Below are positions 26,017 through 35,682 of a stretch of DNA of 64,000 nucleotides, piece after piece. A program made the position numbers and the translations under genes. Positions within the stretch are counted from its first letter, which is position 1; every line of letters begins with the position of its first letter. The DNA is from Methylophaga sp. (lineage in GTDB: Bacteria; Pseudomonadota; Gammaproteobacteria; Nitrosococcales; Methylophagaceae). The notes under the pieces were generated by a model. That model saw nothing but the letters and a program-made list of their open reading frames with translations. It did not search any database and was not told the DNA's origin. The stretch lies in NCBI GenBank assembly GCA_002706095.1, contig PAJP01000001.1, forward strand, positions 154,840-218,839, read 5' to 3'.

Positions 26017-27432
26017 TTATGACATTGCCGATTGAGTAACAGCGTTGTTTTGCTTCACCGCTTGTCGAATAGTAACGGTCACATTGAACAGCATTACAAC
26101 AGCGCCAAGGAAAAAGACCAAACCACCCACAGCACGCATGGCATAATAAGGATGCATCTGTGCGACTGATTCCACAAAGGTATACGCTAAATTGCCGTAA
26201 TCATCATAAGCACGCCACATCAAACCTTGCATAATGCCTGACACCCACATGGCCGTGATGTAGATAACGGTACCGATGGTCGCCATCCAGAAATGGGTGT
26301 TTACCAGTTTGGTTGAATACAAAGGCACACGCCAAAGTTTTTCGACCATATGATAGATAGCACCGATAGATACCATGGCAACCCAACCCAGTGCTCCCGC
26401 ATGAACGTGCCCAATCGTCCAGTCTGTATAGTGAGATAAGGCATTAACCGTTTTAGATGACATAACCGGGCCTTCAAATGTCGACATTGCATAAAAAGCC
26501 AATGACACAATCAGGAACCGTAAAATATAGTCTGTACGCAGTTTGTCCCAGGCACCACTTAAGGTAAACATGCCGTTAATCGCCCCACCCCATGAAGGAA
26601 TAATCATGGCAAGGGAAATAGCCGCACCGAGTGATCCAGTCCAGTCAGGTAACGCGGTGTATTGAAGATGGTGAGCCCCTAACCAGACGTAACCAAACAC
26701 CAACGCCCAGAAATGAATAACCGACAAACGATAAGAATAAATCGGACGATTAGCCTGTTTAGGTACAAAGTAATACATGATGGCAAGAAAGCCTGCTGTC
26801 AGGAAAAAGCCAACGGCATTGTGACCCCACCACCATTGAATCATCGCATCCTGAACACCCGCAAAAATAGAATAGGATTTCCATAGTTCCACTGGAATAG
26901 ACAGACTATTGACGACATGTAAATAAATAATCGCAATCATCATCGCCAGATAAAACCAGTTAGCCACATAGATGTGTGAGATACGACGGATGGCGATAGT
27001 CATAATAAAGTTAAAAGTAAAAGCCAACCAGACAACTGTGATTAATACGTCCAGAGGCCACTCCATCTCAGCATATTCTTTTGACTGGGTATAACCCAAT
27101 GGCAGCGTGATAAACATGCCGATAATGACAACATTCCAGCCCCAGAAAGTGAACCAGGCCAGTTTATTACTCCATAAAGCGACACTGCAGGTGCGTTGAA
27201 CAACATAATAGGCTGTCGCCATTAATGTGCTGCCGGCAAAGGCAAAAATCACCGTATTAGTATGAACAGGCCGCAGCCGTCCAAAACTCAGGTAAGGATT
27301 ATCAAAATTCAAAACAGGCCAGGCAAGCTCAGAGGCGATCCATACACCTACACCAGTGCCGATCACCAGATAAATGCACGCCATGATCGTAAAAAACTTC
27401 ACAATATTGTAATTATAGGGTTTTGTTTCCAT
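26017..27432 (-). CDS. ccoN: Orphan cbb3-type cytochrome c oxidase catalytic subunit I
   Basis: 471 residues, close to the usual CcoN length, with about twelve membrane helices. Heme and copper ligands are visible: His in [10 protein letters not shown], His in [11 protein letters not shown] (CuB), and the pair in [10 protein letters not shown] plus the His in [10 protein letters not shown]. The terminal oxidase reduces O2 to water and pumps protons. No ccoO or ccoP is in the window, so this subunit must combine with CcoO and CcoP made elsewhere. Its neighbours match P. aeruginosa PA4129-PA4134, where the isosubunit CcoN4 gives a cyanide-tolerant cbb3 enzyme. It follows the DUF934 gene after 27 bases. 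Confidence 0.93.
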   Translation of the reverse strand: METKPYNYNIVKFFTIMACIYLVIGTGVGVWIASELAWPVLNFDNPYLSFGRLRPVHTNTVIFAFAGSTLMATAYYVVQRTCSVALWSNKLAWFTFWGWNVVIIGMFITLPLGYTQSKEYAEMEWPLDVLITVVWLAFTFNFIMTIAIRRISHIYVANWFYLAMMIAIIYLHVVNSLSIPVELWKSYSIFAGVQDAMIQWWWGHNAVGFFLTAGFLAIMYYFVPKQANRPIYSYRLSVIHFWALVFGYVWLGAHHLQYTALPDWTGSLGAAISLAMIIPSWGGAINGMFTLSGAWDKLRTDYILRFLIVSLAFYAMSTFEGPVMSSKTVNALSHYTDWTIGHVHAGALGWVAMVSIGAIYHMVEKLWRVPLYSTKLVNTHFWMATIGTVIYITAMWVSGIMQGLMWRAYDDYGNLAYTFVESVAQMHPYYAMRAVGGLVFFLGAVVMLFNVTVTIRQAVKQNNAVTQSAMS

Positions 27433-27459
27433 TTTATATCTCTCTGTGTTTTGCCCTAT

Positions 27460-27984
27460 TCAGCGAATATCCTGGCGTCGTCTAAATAAAGGCTCTGGAT
27501 TTAACACTGAACCTGAGTACATCGTACTAATGCCAGAAATGCCTTTTATGGCATCAAAAACATCTTTATCCTCCCTGATAGCAAAGCTATCGAAACCACA
27601 ACGATGCATATGGCTCAGTTGATCTCGTAATACATCACCTGTCGCACGTAATTCTCCCTTCCACTTCAGTCGTGTTCGTAACTCTACTGCCTGACTATAG
27701 GCCCGACCATCAGTAAATTTAGGAAAATCGAGTGCAATAAGCTCCAGCTGTTCCAGCCAGGGCGATAAGGTATAAATATCGGCATCATTCTGCAGCCACA
27801 CGGCTTTTACTCTGTTGGCTGGCTCATGTTCAATAGGTTCGACCCACACGCTAAACGGTAAGATCAGTTTTTCATGCTGGGAATGTTGATCGATATCTTC
27901 CAATTCTTTGATCAAAATCCAATTATCATGCTCGATAATCAGTGGCTGCTCAGTATCACGAAGGCAAATAATGTTTTTCATCAA
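27460..27984 (-). CDS. DUF934 family protein
   Basis: 174 residues. The family (DUF934) is found beside sulfite or nitrite reductase genes and is often labelled as an assimilation-associated protein; LIALDFPKFTDGRAYSQAVELR, from residue 83, and GELRATGDVLRDQL are its conserved blocks. No catalytic motif is known. It overlaps the reductase gene by four bases (ATGA), so the two products are made together and may act together, perhaps in electron delivery or assembly. That is inference. Confidence 0.85.
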   Translation of the reverse strand: MMKNIICLRDTEQPLIIEHDNWILIKELEDIDQHSQHEKLILPFSVWVEPIEHEPANRVKAVWLQNDADIYTLSPWLEQLELIALDFPKFTDGRAYSQAVELRTRLKWKGELRATGDVLRDQLSHMHRCGFDSFAIREDKDVFDAIKGISGISTMYSGSVLNPEPLFRRRQDIR

Positions 27985-29645
27985 TTTATCTCCGCTGTTT
28001 GATAAACACGTTCTTTGAAAGGTGGTATCCCAATACGATCAACTGTGTCACTGAAGTTCTCATCCTGCTCTCTGTATTGAAGAAAGACATTGATAAGCGT
28101 ATCGATAACATCGGGCACATCATCCGCCAGAAATGATGGCCCAATGACTTTGCCCAAACGTGCATTTTTGCCTTGATCACCGCCAATGGTAATTTGATAC
28201 CACTCCACACCATTCTTATCGACACCCAAAATGCCAATATTTCCAATATGGTGATGGGCACAGGCATTCATGCATCCAGATATATTCAAACTCAGTGAGC
28301 CAATATCATGTAGATAATCTAAATCTGAAAAGCGTTGCTGTATTGCCGCAGCAATGGGGATAGATTTTGCATTTGCCAGCGAGCAGTAATCGGCACCTGG
28401 GCAGGTAATCATGTCCGTCAGCAGGCCGATATTGGGTGCAGAGAGATTTTCTGACTGAAGAGCAGTCCATAAAACAAAGAGTTCGGCTTTTTTGATTGAA
28501 GGTAATACCAGATTCTGCTCATGGGTGACCCGAATTTCTGCAAAGCCATATTGTTCAGCCATATCAGCAACAGCACGCATTTGATGAGATGTTACGTCGC
28601 CTGGCGGGGTTGCAGGTCCGGGTTTGGTTGAAATCACGACTGAAGCATAATCTGGGTGTTTATGTTCATGTGTATTACGTTTAATCCAATTGGCAAAGGC
28701 ATTATTTTGGCTCAGTAGGTTTACATATTCTTTGCTATCTGTTGTCACATAAGATTCAATGCCAAATTGTTTGGCAACACGCTGAAACTCATCTTCCGTT
28801 AACTGAGCTGGTCCCCCTTTCAGGTTCTGCCATTCCTTTTCCACTTCAGCAGCAAAAGCCTCTATGCCAAGACTCTTTACTAAAATCTTGATGCGGGCTT
28901 TATATTTATTATCACGTCGGCCATGACGGTTATATACCCGTAATACAGCTTCCAGATAGGTCAGCATTTCCTGCCACGGCAGATCGGATTTTAATAATTC
29001 ACTGATGATGAGTGTACGACCTAGCCCACCTCCGGCCATCACTTTAACTTTGATTTGCTCATCATCAGCATCACGATAAAGATATAGACCTATATCATGT
29101 GTTCTTACTGCGGCACGGTCTTCGGTTGAAGAAGACACAGCAATTTTAAATTTGCGTGGTAAAAACAGAAATTCAGGATTAATCGTCGACCACTGACGAA
29201 TAATTTCTGCATATGGACGCGGATCAACGACTTCATCTGCTGAAACTCCAGCAAAAGCTTCGGTCGTGACATTTCTGACACAGTTGCCTGAAGTCTGAAT
29301 AGCGTGCATTTCCACATCAGCCAGCTTCTGCAGGATATCTGGCACTTGCTCTAGCGTTATCCAGTTGAACTGAATGTTTTGACGCGTAGTGAAATGGCCA
29401 TACCCCTTATCAAACTGATCGGCTATGTCCGCGAGTGTGCGTAGTTGATTTGCAGACAAAGTGCCGTAGGGAATCGCCACGCGTAGCATGTAAGCATGCT
29501 TTTGTAAGTACAAACCATTCTGTAATCTCAGCGGCATAAACTCTTCATCAGACAATTCGCCATTGATATATCTATTCACTTGATCGCGGAATTGTCTGAC
29601 ACGCTCTAAGACGAGCGCTTTATCATAAGAATCATACTGGTACAT
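27981..29645 (-). CDS. Siroheme nitrite/sulfite reductase
   Basis: 554 residues with the two-fold reductase fold. The cluster-binding cysteines appear as C-x5-C (CPGADYC) and C-x3-C (CMNAC), which hold the 4Fe-4S centre bridged to siroheme. Conserved siroheme and substrate residues are seen around TSGNCVRNVT and GGGLGRTL. Family members pass six electrons from ferredoxin to nitrite or sulfite; sequence does not decide which. In this cluster it sits between a CcoG-like ferredoxin protein, a likely electron donor, and an orphan oxidase, so it may have a protective rather than assimilatory role. A siroheme chelatase gene lies at 45425-45790. Confidence 0.92.
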   Translation of the reverse strand: MYQYDSYDKALVLERVRQFRDQVNRYINGELSDEEFMPLRLQNGLYLQKHAYMLRVAIPYGTLSANQLRTLADIADQFDKGYGHFTTRQNIQFNWITLEQVPDILQKLADVEMHAIQTSGNCVRNVTTEAFAGVSADEVVDPRPYAEIIRQWSTINPEFLFLPRKFKIAVSSSTEDRAAVRTHDIGLYLYRDADDEQIKVKVMAGGGLGRTLIISELLKSDLPWQEMLTYLEAVLRVYNRHGRRDNKYKARIKILVKSLGIEAFAAEVEKEWQNLKGGPAQLTEDEFQRVAKQFGIESYVTTDSKEYVNLLSQNNAFANWIKRNTHEHKHPDYASVVISTKPGPATPPGDVTSHQMRAVADMAEQYGFAEIRVTHEQNLVLPSIKKAELFVLWTALQSENLSAPNIGLLTDMITCPGADYCSLANAKSIPIAAAIQQRFSDLDYLHDIGSLSLNISGCMNACAHHHIGNIGILGVDKNGVEWYQITIGGDQGKNARLGKVIGPSFLADDVPDVIDTLINVFLQYREQDENFSDTVDRIGIPPFKERVYQTAEIN

Positions 29646-29674
29646 AACTAACCTTTTGTGATATCTAACCTAAA

Positions 29675-31096
29675 TTAAGGGGCAATAAACACCGCTTTAT
29701 AACGGTTACTGATGGCTGAATTCCCCTCACTCGTGGCGACAAAGTGAAATTCACGCAGGCCAGATGAGGTCGTATCCGAAGGTAATCTTACTAAGGCTGT
29801 GACAGGGACGATTTTACCTGGCTGTATCGTAATGCCCCGTTCTAAACCATCTACACTGGCTGATGGCAAACCCTCAATGTGATAGTTCACAACGAGTGGC
29901 TGATCTGTTTTATTTAGTAGCTTTAAGGTGTATTTATTTTGAATATCACCGTTACTCATTTGGATATATAACGGTCTTCTCTCATGCACCACATTAAACT
30001 CGGTGGGTTCAAAGTGGGTAAAGCCATAGCCCACACCCATAATTGAAAAAGCCATAATCAAACTGTAAACAATCACTCGCGGACGTTTCCATAGGCTAAC
30101 TTCAGCTTTACCTTGATGTAGTTCTTTATGAGATGCGTAACGAATCAGGCCTCTGGGCTCATTGATTTTGTCCATAATGCTGTCACAAGCATCGATACAT
30201 AAACCACAGGTGATACAGCCCTCTTGCTGACCTTTACGAATATCGATACCCGTCGGACACACTGCCACGCAGAGTTTGCAGTCGATACATGAGCCTTTAT
30301 TGGCATCTTGTGTACCTGAACGGGATAACTTACCTCTGGGTTCCCCACGTACCGCATCATAAGCAGGTAATACAGTTTCCTGGTCATACATCACACCCTG
30401 TAAACGCGCATAGGGACACAACCAAAAACACACTTGTTCACGCATAAACCCCGCGAACCAATATGTGAAAAAGGTAAAGATACCCATGGCCACCCAGACT
30501 GGCGTGGGCGCTTGAAGAGAGAAGATATCACCCCACAATTGATAGGCATCTGTAAACCAGGCTGAAAACGTAATACCTGTCAGTATGGCAATTGCTAACC
30601 AAACACCGTGCTTACCGACTTTTCTGAAGGCTTTAGATGCTGTCCAAGGCTCACTGTTAAACTTACGCTGTTTTTGTGGTGTTTTTCCTTCAAACTGCCC
30701 TTCAATAAAAGTAAATATATCTGTCCAGACTGTTTGGAAACAAAAATAGCCACAAAAGACTCGTCCTGCAATGCTGGTTGCCGCCGCTAACAATATGGCA
30801 AAGAACAGCAGTGTTAACGACAACACCCATATATCTTGTGGATATAGGGTCAAAGCAAATAAATGAAATTGCTGCTCAGGAATGTCCAGCAATACAGCTT
30901 GATGACCATCCCAACGTAGATAAGGCCCCAAAAAGTAAATCAACCACACCGACATGCCAAAGTTTTTTAAGGTGCGAAACCGTCCTTTCATGCGCCTGGC
31001 AACGACATTCTCACCTTCCCCTGTATGTACCTCCCAGTCGGATAAGGCATCATAAACTTCAACTTTAATAGGTATTTCTGATAGTTTGCTCATCAC
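29675..31096 (-). CDS. CcoG/RdxA-like membrane ferredoxin protein
   Basis: 473 residues. Several N-terminal membrane helices are followed by a ferredoxin domain with two 4Fe-4S motifs, CIDCKLCVAVCP and CITCGLCIDACD, near residues 255-300, another helix, and a C-terminal Ig-like domain that ends about residue 470. CcoG works as a Cu2+ reductase in cbb3 oxidase assembly; here the neighbours suggest either CuB assembly for the orphan CcoN or electron supply to the reductase. The ATG one codon inside (31093) is an equally good start. It lies 29 bases before the reductase gene. Confidence 0.9.
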   Translation of the reverse strand: MMSKLSEIPIKVEVYDALSDWEVHTGEGENVVARRMKGRFRTLKNFGMSVWLIYFLGPYLRWDGHQAVLLDIPEQQFHLFALTLYPQDIWVLSLTLLFFAILLAAATSIAGRVFCGYFCFQTVWTDIFTFIEGQFEGKTPQKQRKFNSEPWTASKAFRKVGKHGVWLAIAILTGITFSAWFTDAYQLWGDIFSLQAPTPVWVAMGIFTFFTYWFAGFMREQVCFWLCPYARLQGVMYDQETVLPAYDAVRGEPRGKLSRSGTQDANKGSCIDCKLCVAVCPTGIDIRKGQQEGCITCGLCIDACDSIMDKINEPRGLIRYASHKELHQGKAEVSLWKRPRVIVYSLIMAFSIMGVGYGFTHFEPTEFNVVHERRPLYIQMSNGDIQNKYTLKLLNKTDQPLVVNYHIEGLPSASVDGLERGITIQPGKIVPVTALVRLPSDTTSSGLREFHFVATSEGNSAISNRYKAVFIAP

Positions 31097-31144
31097 AGGA
31101 TCTCCTCTGTGGCTAAATGCTGAAAACGAGGTGTTTTTTCATAG

Positions 31145-32542
31145 TTATACGATGGTTTTTGAACGAATTAAGCCTGGCCGGTACAAATCCGACAATAAGG
31201 TTAACCCTTGTTTTAATGACTCAAAATCACTACTGGCACCAAGCGAAATGCGTACGGCCTGACTATGGCTCCGAGACATGACAAATGCTGTTGAAGGCAC
31301 AATAGAAACGCCGATTCGGCTCGCTTGTTCAGCAAAATCTAATGCTTTGTAGCCATGAGGCAGCTTTAGCCACAGGTGTGGTGAAGCAGGATGTGACCAT
31401 ACATCGCTTTGCTGGAAAATTGACTTGGCTAATGATTGCCTTATGATATTTTCAGCCTTAATCGCCTGGGTAATCTCATTGATTTTGTGGTGTGTTATCC
31501 AATGCGAGACAACGGCAGTCATCAGTGGTGGTGCCATTAAATGACTGATTCGCATTTCTTCGGTGAGACCTAATGCATCATTAATATTCGGTGATGCAAT
31601 ATAAGCAACACGTAACGATGGGCTAAGGCATTTAGAGATCGTGGCAACATGCCAAGTGCGATGTCTGGCAAGGTTATATAGCGACGGCAATTTCTCATCG
31701 AGAAAATGATAGTAAGGATCGTCTTCGATAATGGTGACGTTGAACTGATCTGCTAACGCTGCTAAAGACTCTCTTCGCTTTACAGACAAGGTCGCCGTGG
31801 TGGGATTATCAATATTTGGAATAACATATAAAACATCGATTGATTGTTTTTCGCATTGCAGTTGAAACTGTTCTGGAATGATCCCCTGCTCATCCATGCT
31901 GATACCGATGACGTCCAGTTGCAACTGATCTGCCATCGCTCTCAATCCAGGATAAGAAAACTCAGGAGCGGCTATCGTTTTTGCTCCTTTGCGTTTGAGA
32001 TAGCTTAATAAACAAAACAAAGCACTGTGAGCACCGCTTGAAATCAGAAGTTGATCGCTATTGAGCCCTGTCAGTTTCGGTGACAACCATTGCTGGCCGG
32101 CAAGCCGGTCATCCGGATGGCCAGCTGTTTCCTGGTAACACAGGTGGTGTGAGGCAGAAATACCTGACAGACTAAGTTCGCTGATGGCTTCGGCAATGCT
32201 CTTCTCGAGATTCAGCTCATTAGGTATAGGCGGGTTGTTCATGCTTAAATCCAGGGTTTTACCTTCAATAAGCTGTGATGAGTTGTAATGAGAAAAAGTG
32301 GTTTGAGCAATAAAACAGCCATTGCCTCTTTGGGTTTCAACTAATCCCCTTCTGGCTGCTTCATTAATGGCTCTTGTTACCGTAGTGAGATCGACAGAGA
32401 GTGCATCAGCCATTTGGCGTTGTGCGGGTAATCTGTCACCCGGTTTGAGAATACGGTTTTTGATGTCTGTTTCTATCGCATCAACTATACCGATGTATTT
32501 AACGCGAGCATTTGAATCTATTCTTGCTGACCAGGTGGACAT
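31145..32542 (-). CDS. MocR-type (GntR-aminotransferase) regulator
   Basis: 465 residues from the ATG at 32542, chosen because GGAG lies six bases upstream. An N-terminal winged helix of the GntR family (RILKPGDRLPAQRQMADAL, TRAINEAARRGLVETQRGNG) is fused to a fold-type I aminotransferase domain with the pyridoxal lysine in TISKCLSPSLR. This layout equals MpaR (PA4132) in the P. aeruginosa cyanide-linked cluster. It precedes the CcoG gene by 48 bases on the same strand and may head the operon. Three half-sites at 32599-32639 overlap its likely promoter, suggesting self-control. The effector is unknown, though such proteins usually sense a pyridoxal-linked amino compound. Confidence 0.9.
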   Translation of the reverse strand: MSTWSARIDSNARVKYIGIVDAIETDIKNRILKPGDRLPAQRQMADALSVDLTTVTRAINEAARRGLVETQRGNGCFIAQTTFSHYNSSQLIEGKTLDLSMNNPPIPNELNLEKSIAEAISELSLSGISASHHLCYQETAGHPDDRLAGQQWLSPKLTGLNSDQLLISSGAHSALFCLLSYLKRKGAKTIAAPEFSYPGLRAMADQLQLDVIGISMDEQGIIPEQFQLQCEKQSIDVLYVIPNIDNPTTATLSVKRRESLAALADQFNVTIIEDDPYYHFLDEKLPSLYNLARHRTWHVATISKCLSPSLRVAYIASPNINDALGLTEEMRISHLMAPPLMTAVVSHWITHHKINEITQAIKAENIIRQSLAKSIFQQSDVWSHPASPHLWLKLPHGYKALDFAEQASRIGVSIVPSTAFVMSRSHSQAVRISLGASSDFESLKQGLTLLSDLYRPGLIRSKTIV

Positions 32543-32598
32543 AGCTTTCTCCATTGACGCTAACCGTACAATTTGGAGTAAATGCTATGCCTCACTTA

Positions 32599-32639
32599 TT
32601 TTGTATGCAATAAAAACATACAAAACAAGTGTTTGTATG
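32599..32639 (-). promoter_or_regulatory. Triple half-site operator of the MocR-type regulator
   Basis: TTTTGTATG (32599-32607), CATACAAAA (32617-32625) and TTTGTATG (32632-32639) alternate in direction. On the minus strand TTGTTT and TACAAA, 17 bases apart, could be the -35 and -10, so the half-sites overlie the promoter 57-97 bases before the start codon. Confidence 0.6.
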
Positions 32640-32722
32640 GATTATTATTTTTATATATACCTACAATCAGGACGTTTTAGACAAGAATAACAAGTCTATT
32701 TGCGCAAAATTGGGGCTTAACA

Positions 32723-33025
32723 TTATTCCCACATGATATCAGCATTGGCTTTTGCAGCTGCGTCGAACAATTCAATTAATGGCAGAGCACGTTTTGATAT
32801 AGACACTGGAGGATTGTCATCGTCCTCACTCTCAGTATTGTCTTCATCGCTTAATTTGGCATTGTTCACTGCTTGCTCTAGACGTTGTTTATAGTCATGA
32901 ACGTCTTCTGCCTGGATAGCACCTGGAACAGTTCCACTATGTCCCATCAGTTTTAATAAATGAACAGCCACATTACCAAACAGGGTGATATCAGCATAAG
33001 CTTTTGTTTTAAATGTAACAATCAT
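32723..33025 (-). CDS. DUF1840 family protein
   Basis: 100 residues from the ATG at 33025, which has AGGAG five bases upstream; the open frame extends ten codons further without a ribosome site. The start MIVTFKTKAYADITLFG and the block MGHSGTVPGAIQAEDV are the conserved features of DUF1840. The middle is highly acidic (DEDNTESEDDD). The family is small, cytoplasmic and uncharacterised; its members are widespread in beta- and gammaproteobacteria. No partner can be read from its neighbours. Confidence 0.88.
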   Translation of the reverse strand: MIVTFKTKAYADITLFGNVAVHLLKLMGHSGTVPGAIQAEDVHDYKQRLEQAVNNAKLSDEDNTESEDDDNPPVSISKRALPLIELFDAAAKANADIMWE

Positions 33026-33118
33026 AAGGACTCCTGCTAGTAGAAATATGAACAAACATCATACGTTGAATCAGGTATCAAGACATTAACAAAGAAAGGT
33101 ATGAGTCGATGGATTCAG

Positions 33119-35347
33119 TTATTGGTAGATATAACGGATTTCATTAGCAGGAAGCGGCGCACAAAAATAGTAGCCCTGCACAGTCACCGCATAGTCGTTA
33201 TCTCTGAAAAAGGCAAGTTGTTCTTCTGTTTCTACCCCTTCTACGACGACTTCCAGCTTTAATTGTTTAGCCATTGCAATGATGGCTGTCACTATGGCGG
33301 CATCGTTCTCATCATTGACCAAATCGTCAATAAAGGATTTATCTATTTTTAAAGCATGTATCGGAAATTTTTTGATATAGCTTAGTGATGAGTATCCCGT
33401 TCCGAAGTCATCGATGAATATTTTTACACCAATATTTTTGAGTTTTTCTAATATGGCAAAACTTTCATTCAGATGATGCATCATCAGGTTTTCTGTGATT
33501 TCGACTTCAAGGTATTCAGCTGGGAGCTGATATCGATTCAAACTTGCTTCAATTAGCTCAAAAAGCTTGTTTGGTTTGCCAGTGTGTAGAAATTGCCTTG
33601 CGGAGAGGTTGACTGAAATATGCGCAGGAAAACCGGAATCCAGCCATTGTTTTGCTTGTTTACAAGCTTGGTCAATGACCCACTCGCCAATCGAAACAAT
33701 GAGACCACTTTTTTCAGCGATAGGAATAAAAATGGAAGGTGAAATATCGCCATGCTCAGCATTATGCCAGCGCAGCAATGCTTCAAATCCCACTGTGTCG
33801 CCATTCACAATATCAATCTTGGGCTGATAATATAACTGCAATTCATTGTCAGCAATCGCACGTCGAAGTCGGTTTTCCAGCTCAAAATGATTTTGTACTG
33901 AATTATTCATTTCATCACTGAAGAAATGATACTGGTTTTTACCCAATGCCTTTGCATGGCGTAAGGCATTATCCGCGTCGGACAAGGCTTGGTCGACGCT
34001 GTCTATCCCTTCATTGAAGAAAGCGATGCCAATACTGATAGAAACAAAGACTTCATGCTCATCGATCACAAATGGCTGGTGAAAACTACTGATGATCTTT
34101 TCAGCAATATTAGCTGCATCAACAGGTTCGTTGATATAGGTCATCAATACGACAAATTCATCACCAGCAAAACGTGTCAAAGTATCGTTTTTACTGAGAC
34201 TCTCAGGAAGTCGTTTCGCCACCTCAGCGAGAAGTGCATCACCCACCATATGACCGAGTGAATCATTAACGCGTTTAAAATCATCGAGATCGATAAACAG
34301 TAATGCTTGTGACACCTTTTTTTGAGCTGCAAGCTTAACTGCCTGCTGGAGTCTATCTGTGAGTAATGCACGATTAGGTAAGCCGGTTAAGGCATCAAAA
34401 TGGGCTAAATAATCCAAGTCATGTCTAACTTTTTCTACCTGTTTCAGTTTTTGTGCGTTATCCAACGCAAGCGACAGAGTGTGAGCAAAACTTAAAGCAA
34501 ACAGTTCATCATTTTTATCAAATTGCTGACCTGACAATTTTTCACTTAGCAGAATATATCCAAAAGTATGTGCATCACGTCGTATGGGCACCATTAATAC
34601 CGAAGATAGGCTATGAGATCCTTCTTTGCATTCAAGGCATAAATCATTCAGTAACTGAGGTGTTTCTGGGAGTGTGTTTTTGTGTAACGTTAAACAGTGA
34701 TGAAGTATCGACAATTGTTCATCTGTGAAACCAATACCGACTGAATCCGTGATGGAATAATGCTTATCAATCAGCTGTACGGATGCGGAATGGCATTGCA
34801 CTAACTTTGCTAGCGCGTTGATGCCTTGATATTTTGCTTCTGGCTCTGCCGAAATTGTTGCAAGACAAGCTAATAAGTCTCGAGAACGATCATGCAGCTC
34901 TTCCAATCGTTTAGACCAGGAAAGGAGTTGTTGATGTTCTTGCTCAATTTGTTCAAGTGACGTATGAGACTGTGTGAGAAGATGTTGTTTACGACTGGCG
35001 ATACGTTCAAAAATCGCTGTGCGTGTGATAACCCCGGCAAAGCGTTCCTGATCGAGTACGGGCAATAATTCCTGCCCATTGATATCCAGCATAGCCAGAC
35101 TTTGTTCTATAGGTGTTTCGGGGGTAACAAAAATAGGCGAGCTGGATTTACAGAGATCGGCAAATATCCAGTTAGGGTGTTTAGAGACTTCTTGTAATGT
35201 GACTAAACCACAAAATTTGCCGTCTTTGGGATTGTCATTAAAAACAGCAAAAATCGTGTTTTTATCAATTTTCCGAGGTCGTTCTTCATCAAGTACATAC
35301 TGAACCAAATCAGTCTGTACACAATCCCTGACAAATAACGTATTCAT
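33119..35347 (-). CDS. CBS-GAF-GGDEF-EAL cyclic di-GMP enzyme
   Basis: 742 residues. A pair of CBS-like modules (about 1-115), a coiled coil, a GAF-like domain (about 155-300), a GGDEF domain with AGDEF at 394-398, and an EAL domain with EALLRW from 522, VEITE, DDFGTGYSS and KIDKSF. The EAL metal ligands and the catalytic Glu in VVVEGVETE appear complete, so phosphodiesterase activity is likely. AGDEF is a permitted variant for cyclase activity, but the inhibitory RxxD motif is missing (SKND at that place). CBS modules suggest control by adenine nucleotides. The start overlaps the stop of the small upstream gene by four bases. Confidence 0.93.
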   Translation of the reverse strand: MNTLFVRDCVQTDLVQYVLDEERPRKIDKNTIFAVFNDNPKDGKFCGLVTLQEVSKHPNWIFADLCKSSSPIFVTPETPIEQSLAMLDINGQELLPVLDQERFAGVITRTAIFERIASRKQHLLTQSHTSLEQIEQEHQQLLSWSKRLEELHDRSRDLLACLATISAEPEAKYQGINALAKLVQCHSASVQLIDKHYSITDSVGIGFTDEQLSILHHCLTLHKNTLPETPQLLNDLCLECKEGSHSLSSVLMVPIRRDAHTFGYILLSEKLSGQQFDKNDELFALSFAHTLSLALDNAQKLKQVEKVRHDLDYLAHFDALTGLPNRALLTDRLQQAVKLAAQKKVSQALLFIDLDDFKRVNDSLGHMVGDALLAEVAKRLPESLSKNDTLTRFAGDEFVVLMTYINEPVDAANIAEKIISSFHQPFVIDEHEVFVSISIGIAFFNEGIDSVDQALSDADNALRHAKALGKNQYHFFSDEMNNSVQNHFELENRLRRAIADNELQLYYQPKIDIVNGDTVGFEALLRWHNAEHGDISPSIFIPIAEKSGLIVSIGEWVIDQACKQAKQWLDSGFPAHISVNLSARQFLHTGKPNKLFELIEASLNRYQLPAEYLEVEITENLMMHHLNESFAILEKLKNIGVKIFIDDFGTGYSSLSYIKKFPIHALKIDKSFIDDLVNDENDAAIVTAIIAMAKQLKLEVVVEGVETEEQLAFFRDNDYAVTVQGYYFCAPLPANEIRYIYQ

Positions 35348-35682
35348 TTTACTCTTGATAGGTGCACATCAATATCAAGCTCCATATGGAGAACCTCGTC
35401 TGAACCTAATAGCGATTTCGTATGGGTTAACACAAAATCCATCAGCTGCTCCTTACTGATTCTTCTTAACAATGATTGACGAATGAGAATATCGCCTATC
35501 ACTTCATCATCTACTTCAATGTGTTCGTAGGGTGTTTTTACCAGAAGATCTAACGCTCTTTTCATGGCAATACAGCCGATCGGTGCATCCTTCCCCATCA
35601 CCAGCATATCTCTCAGTGGGGGCATTTTATACTCACTAATTCTGGCCGAGATATATGAACCAGACTCTGAACCTAATGGCAT
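35344..35682 (-). CDS. Small protein coupled to the GGDEF-EAL gene, function unknown
   Basis: 112 residues from the ATG at 35682, which has GAGG in the right place; the longer open frame upstream is AT-rich with poor codon use. The protein begins MPLGSESGSYISARI and is mixed in charge, with no membrane segment and no motif I recognise. An ATGA overlap with the CBS-GAF-GGDEF-EAL gene makes it a likely functional partner, for instance a sensor or a switch for that enzyme. Confidence 0.7.
   Translation of the reverse strand: MPLGSESGSYISARISEYKMPPLRDMLVMGKDAPIGCIAMKRALDLLVKTPYEHIEVDDEVIGDILIRQSLLRRISKEQLMDFVLTHTKSLLGSDEVLHMELDIDVHLSRVK

Noticed and set aside
25811..27432. A complete cbb3 oxidase operon
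   Set aside because: No ccoO or ccoP is present on either side; the neighbours match the orphan-ccoN cluster instead.
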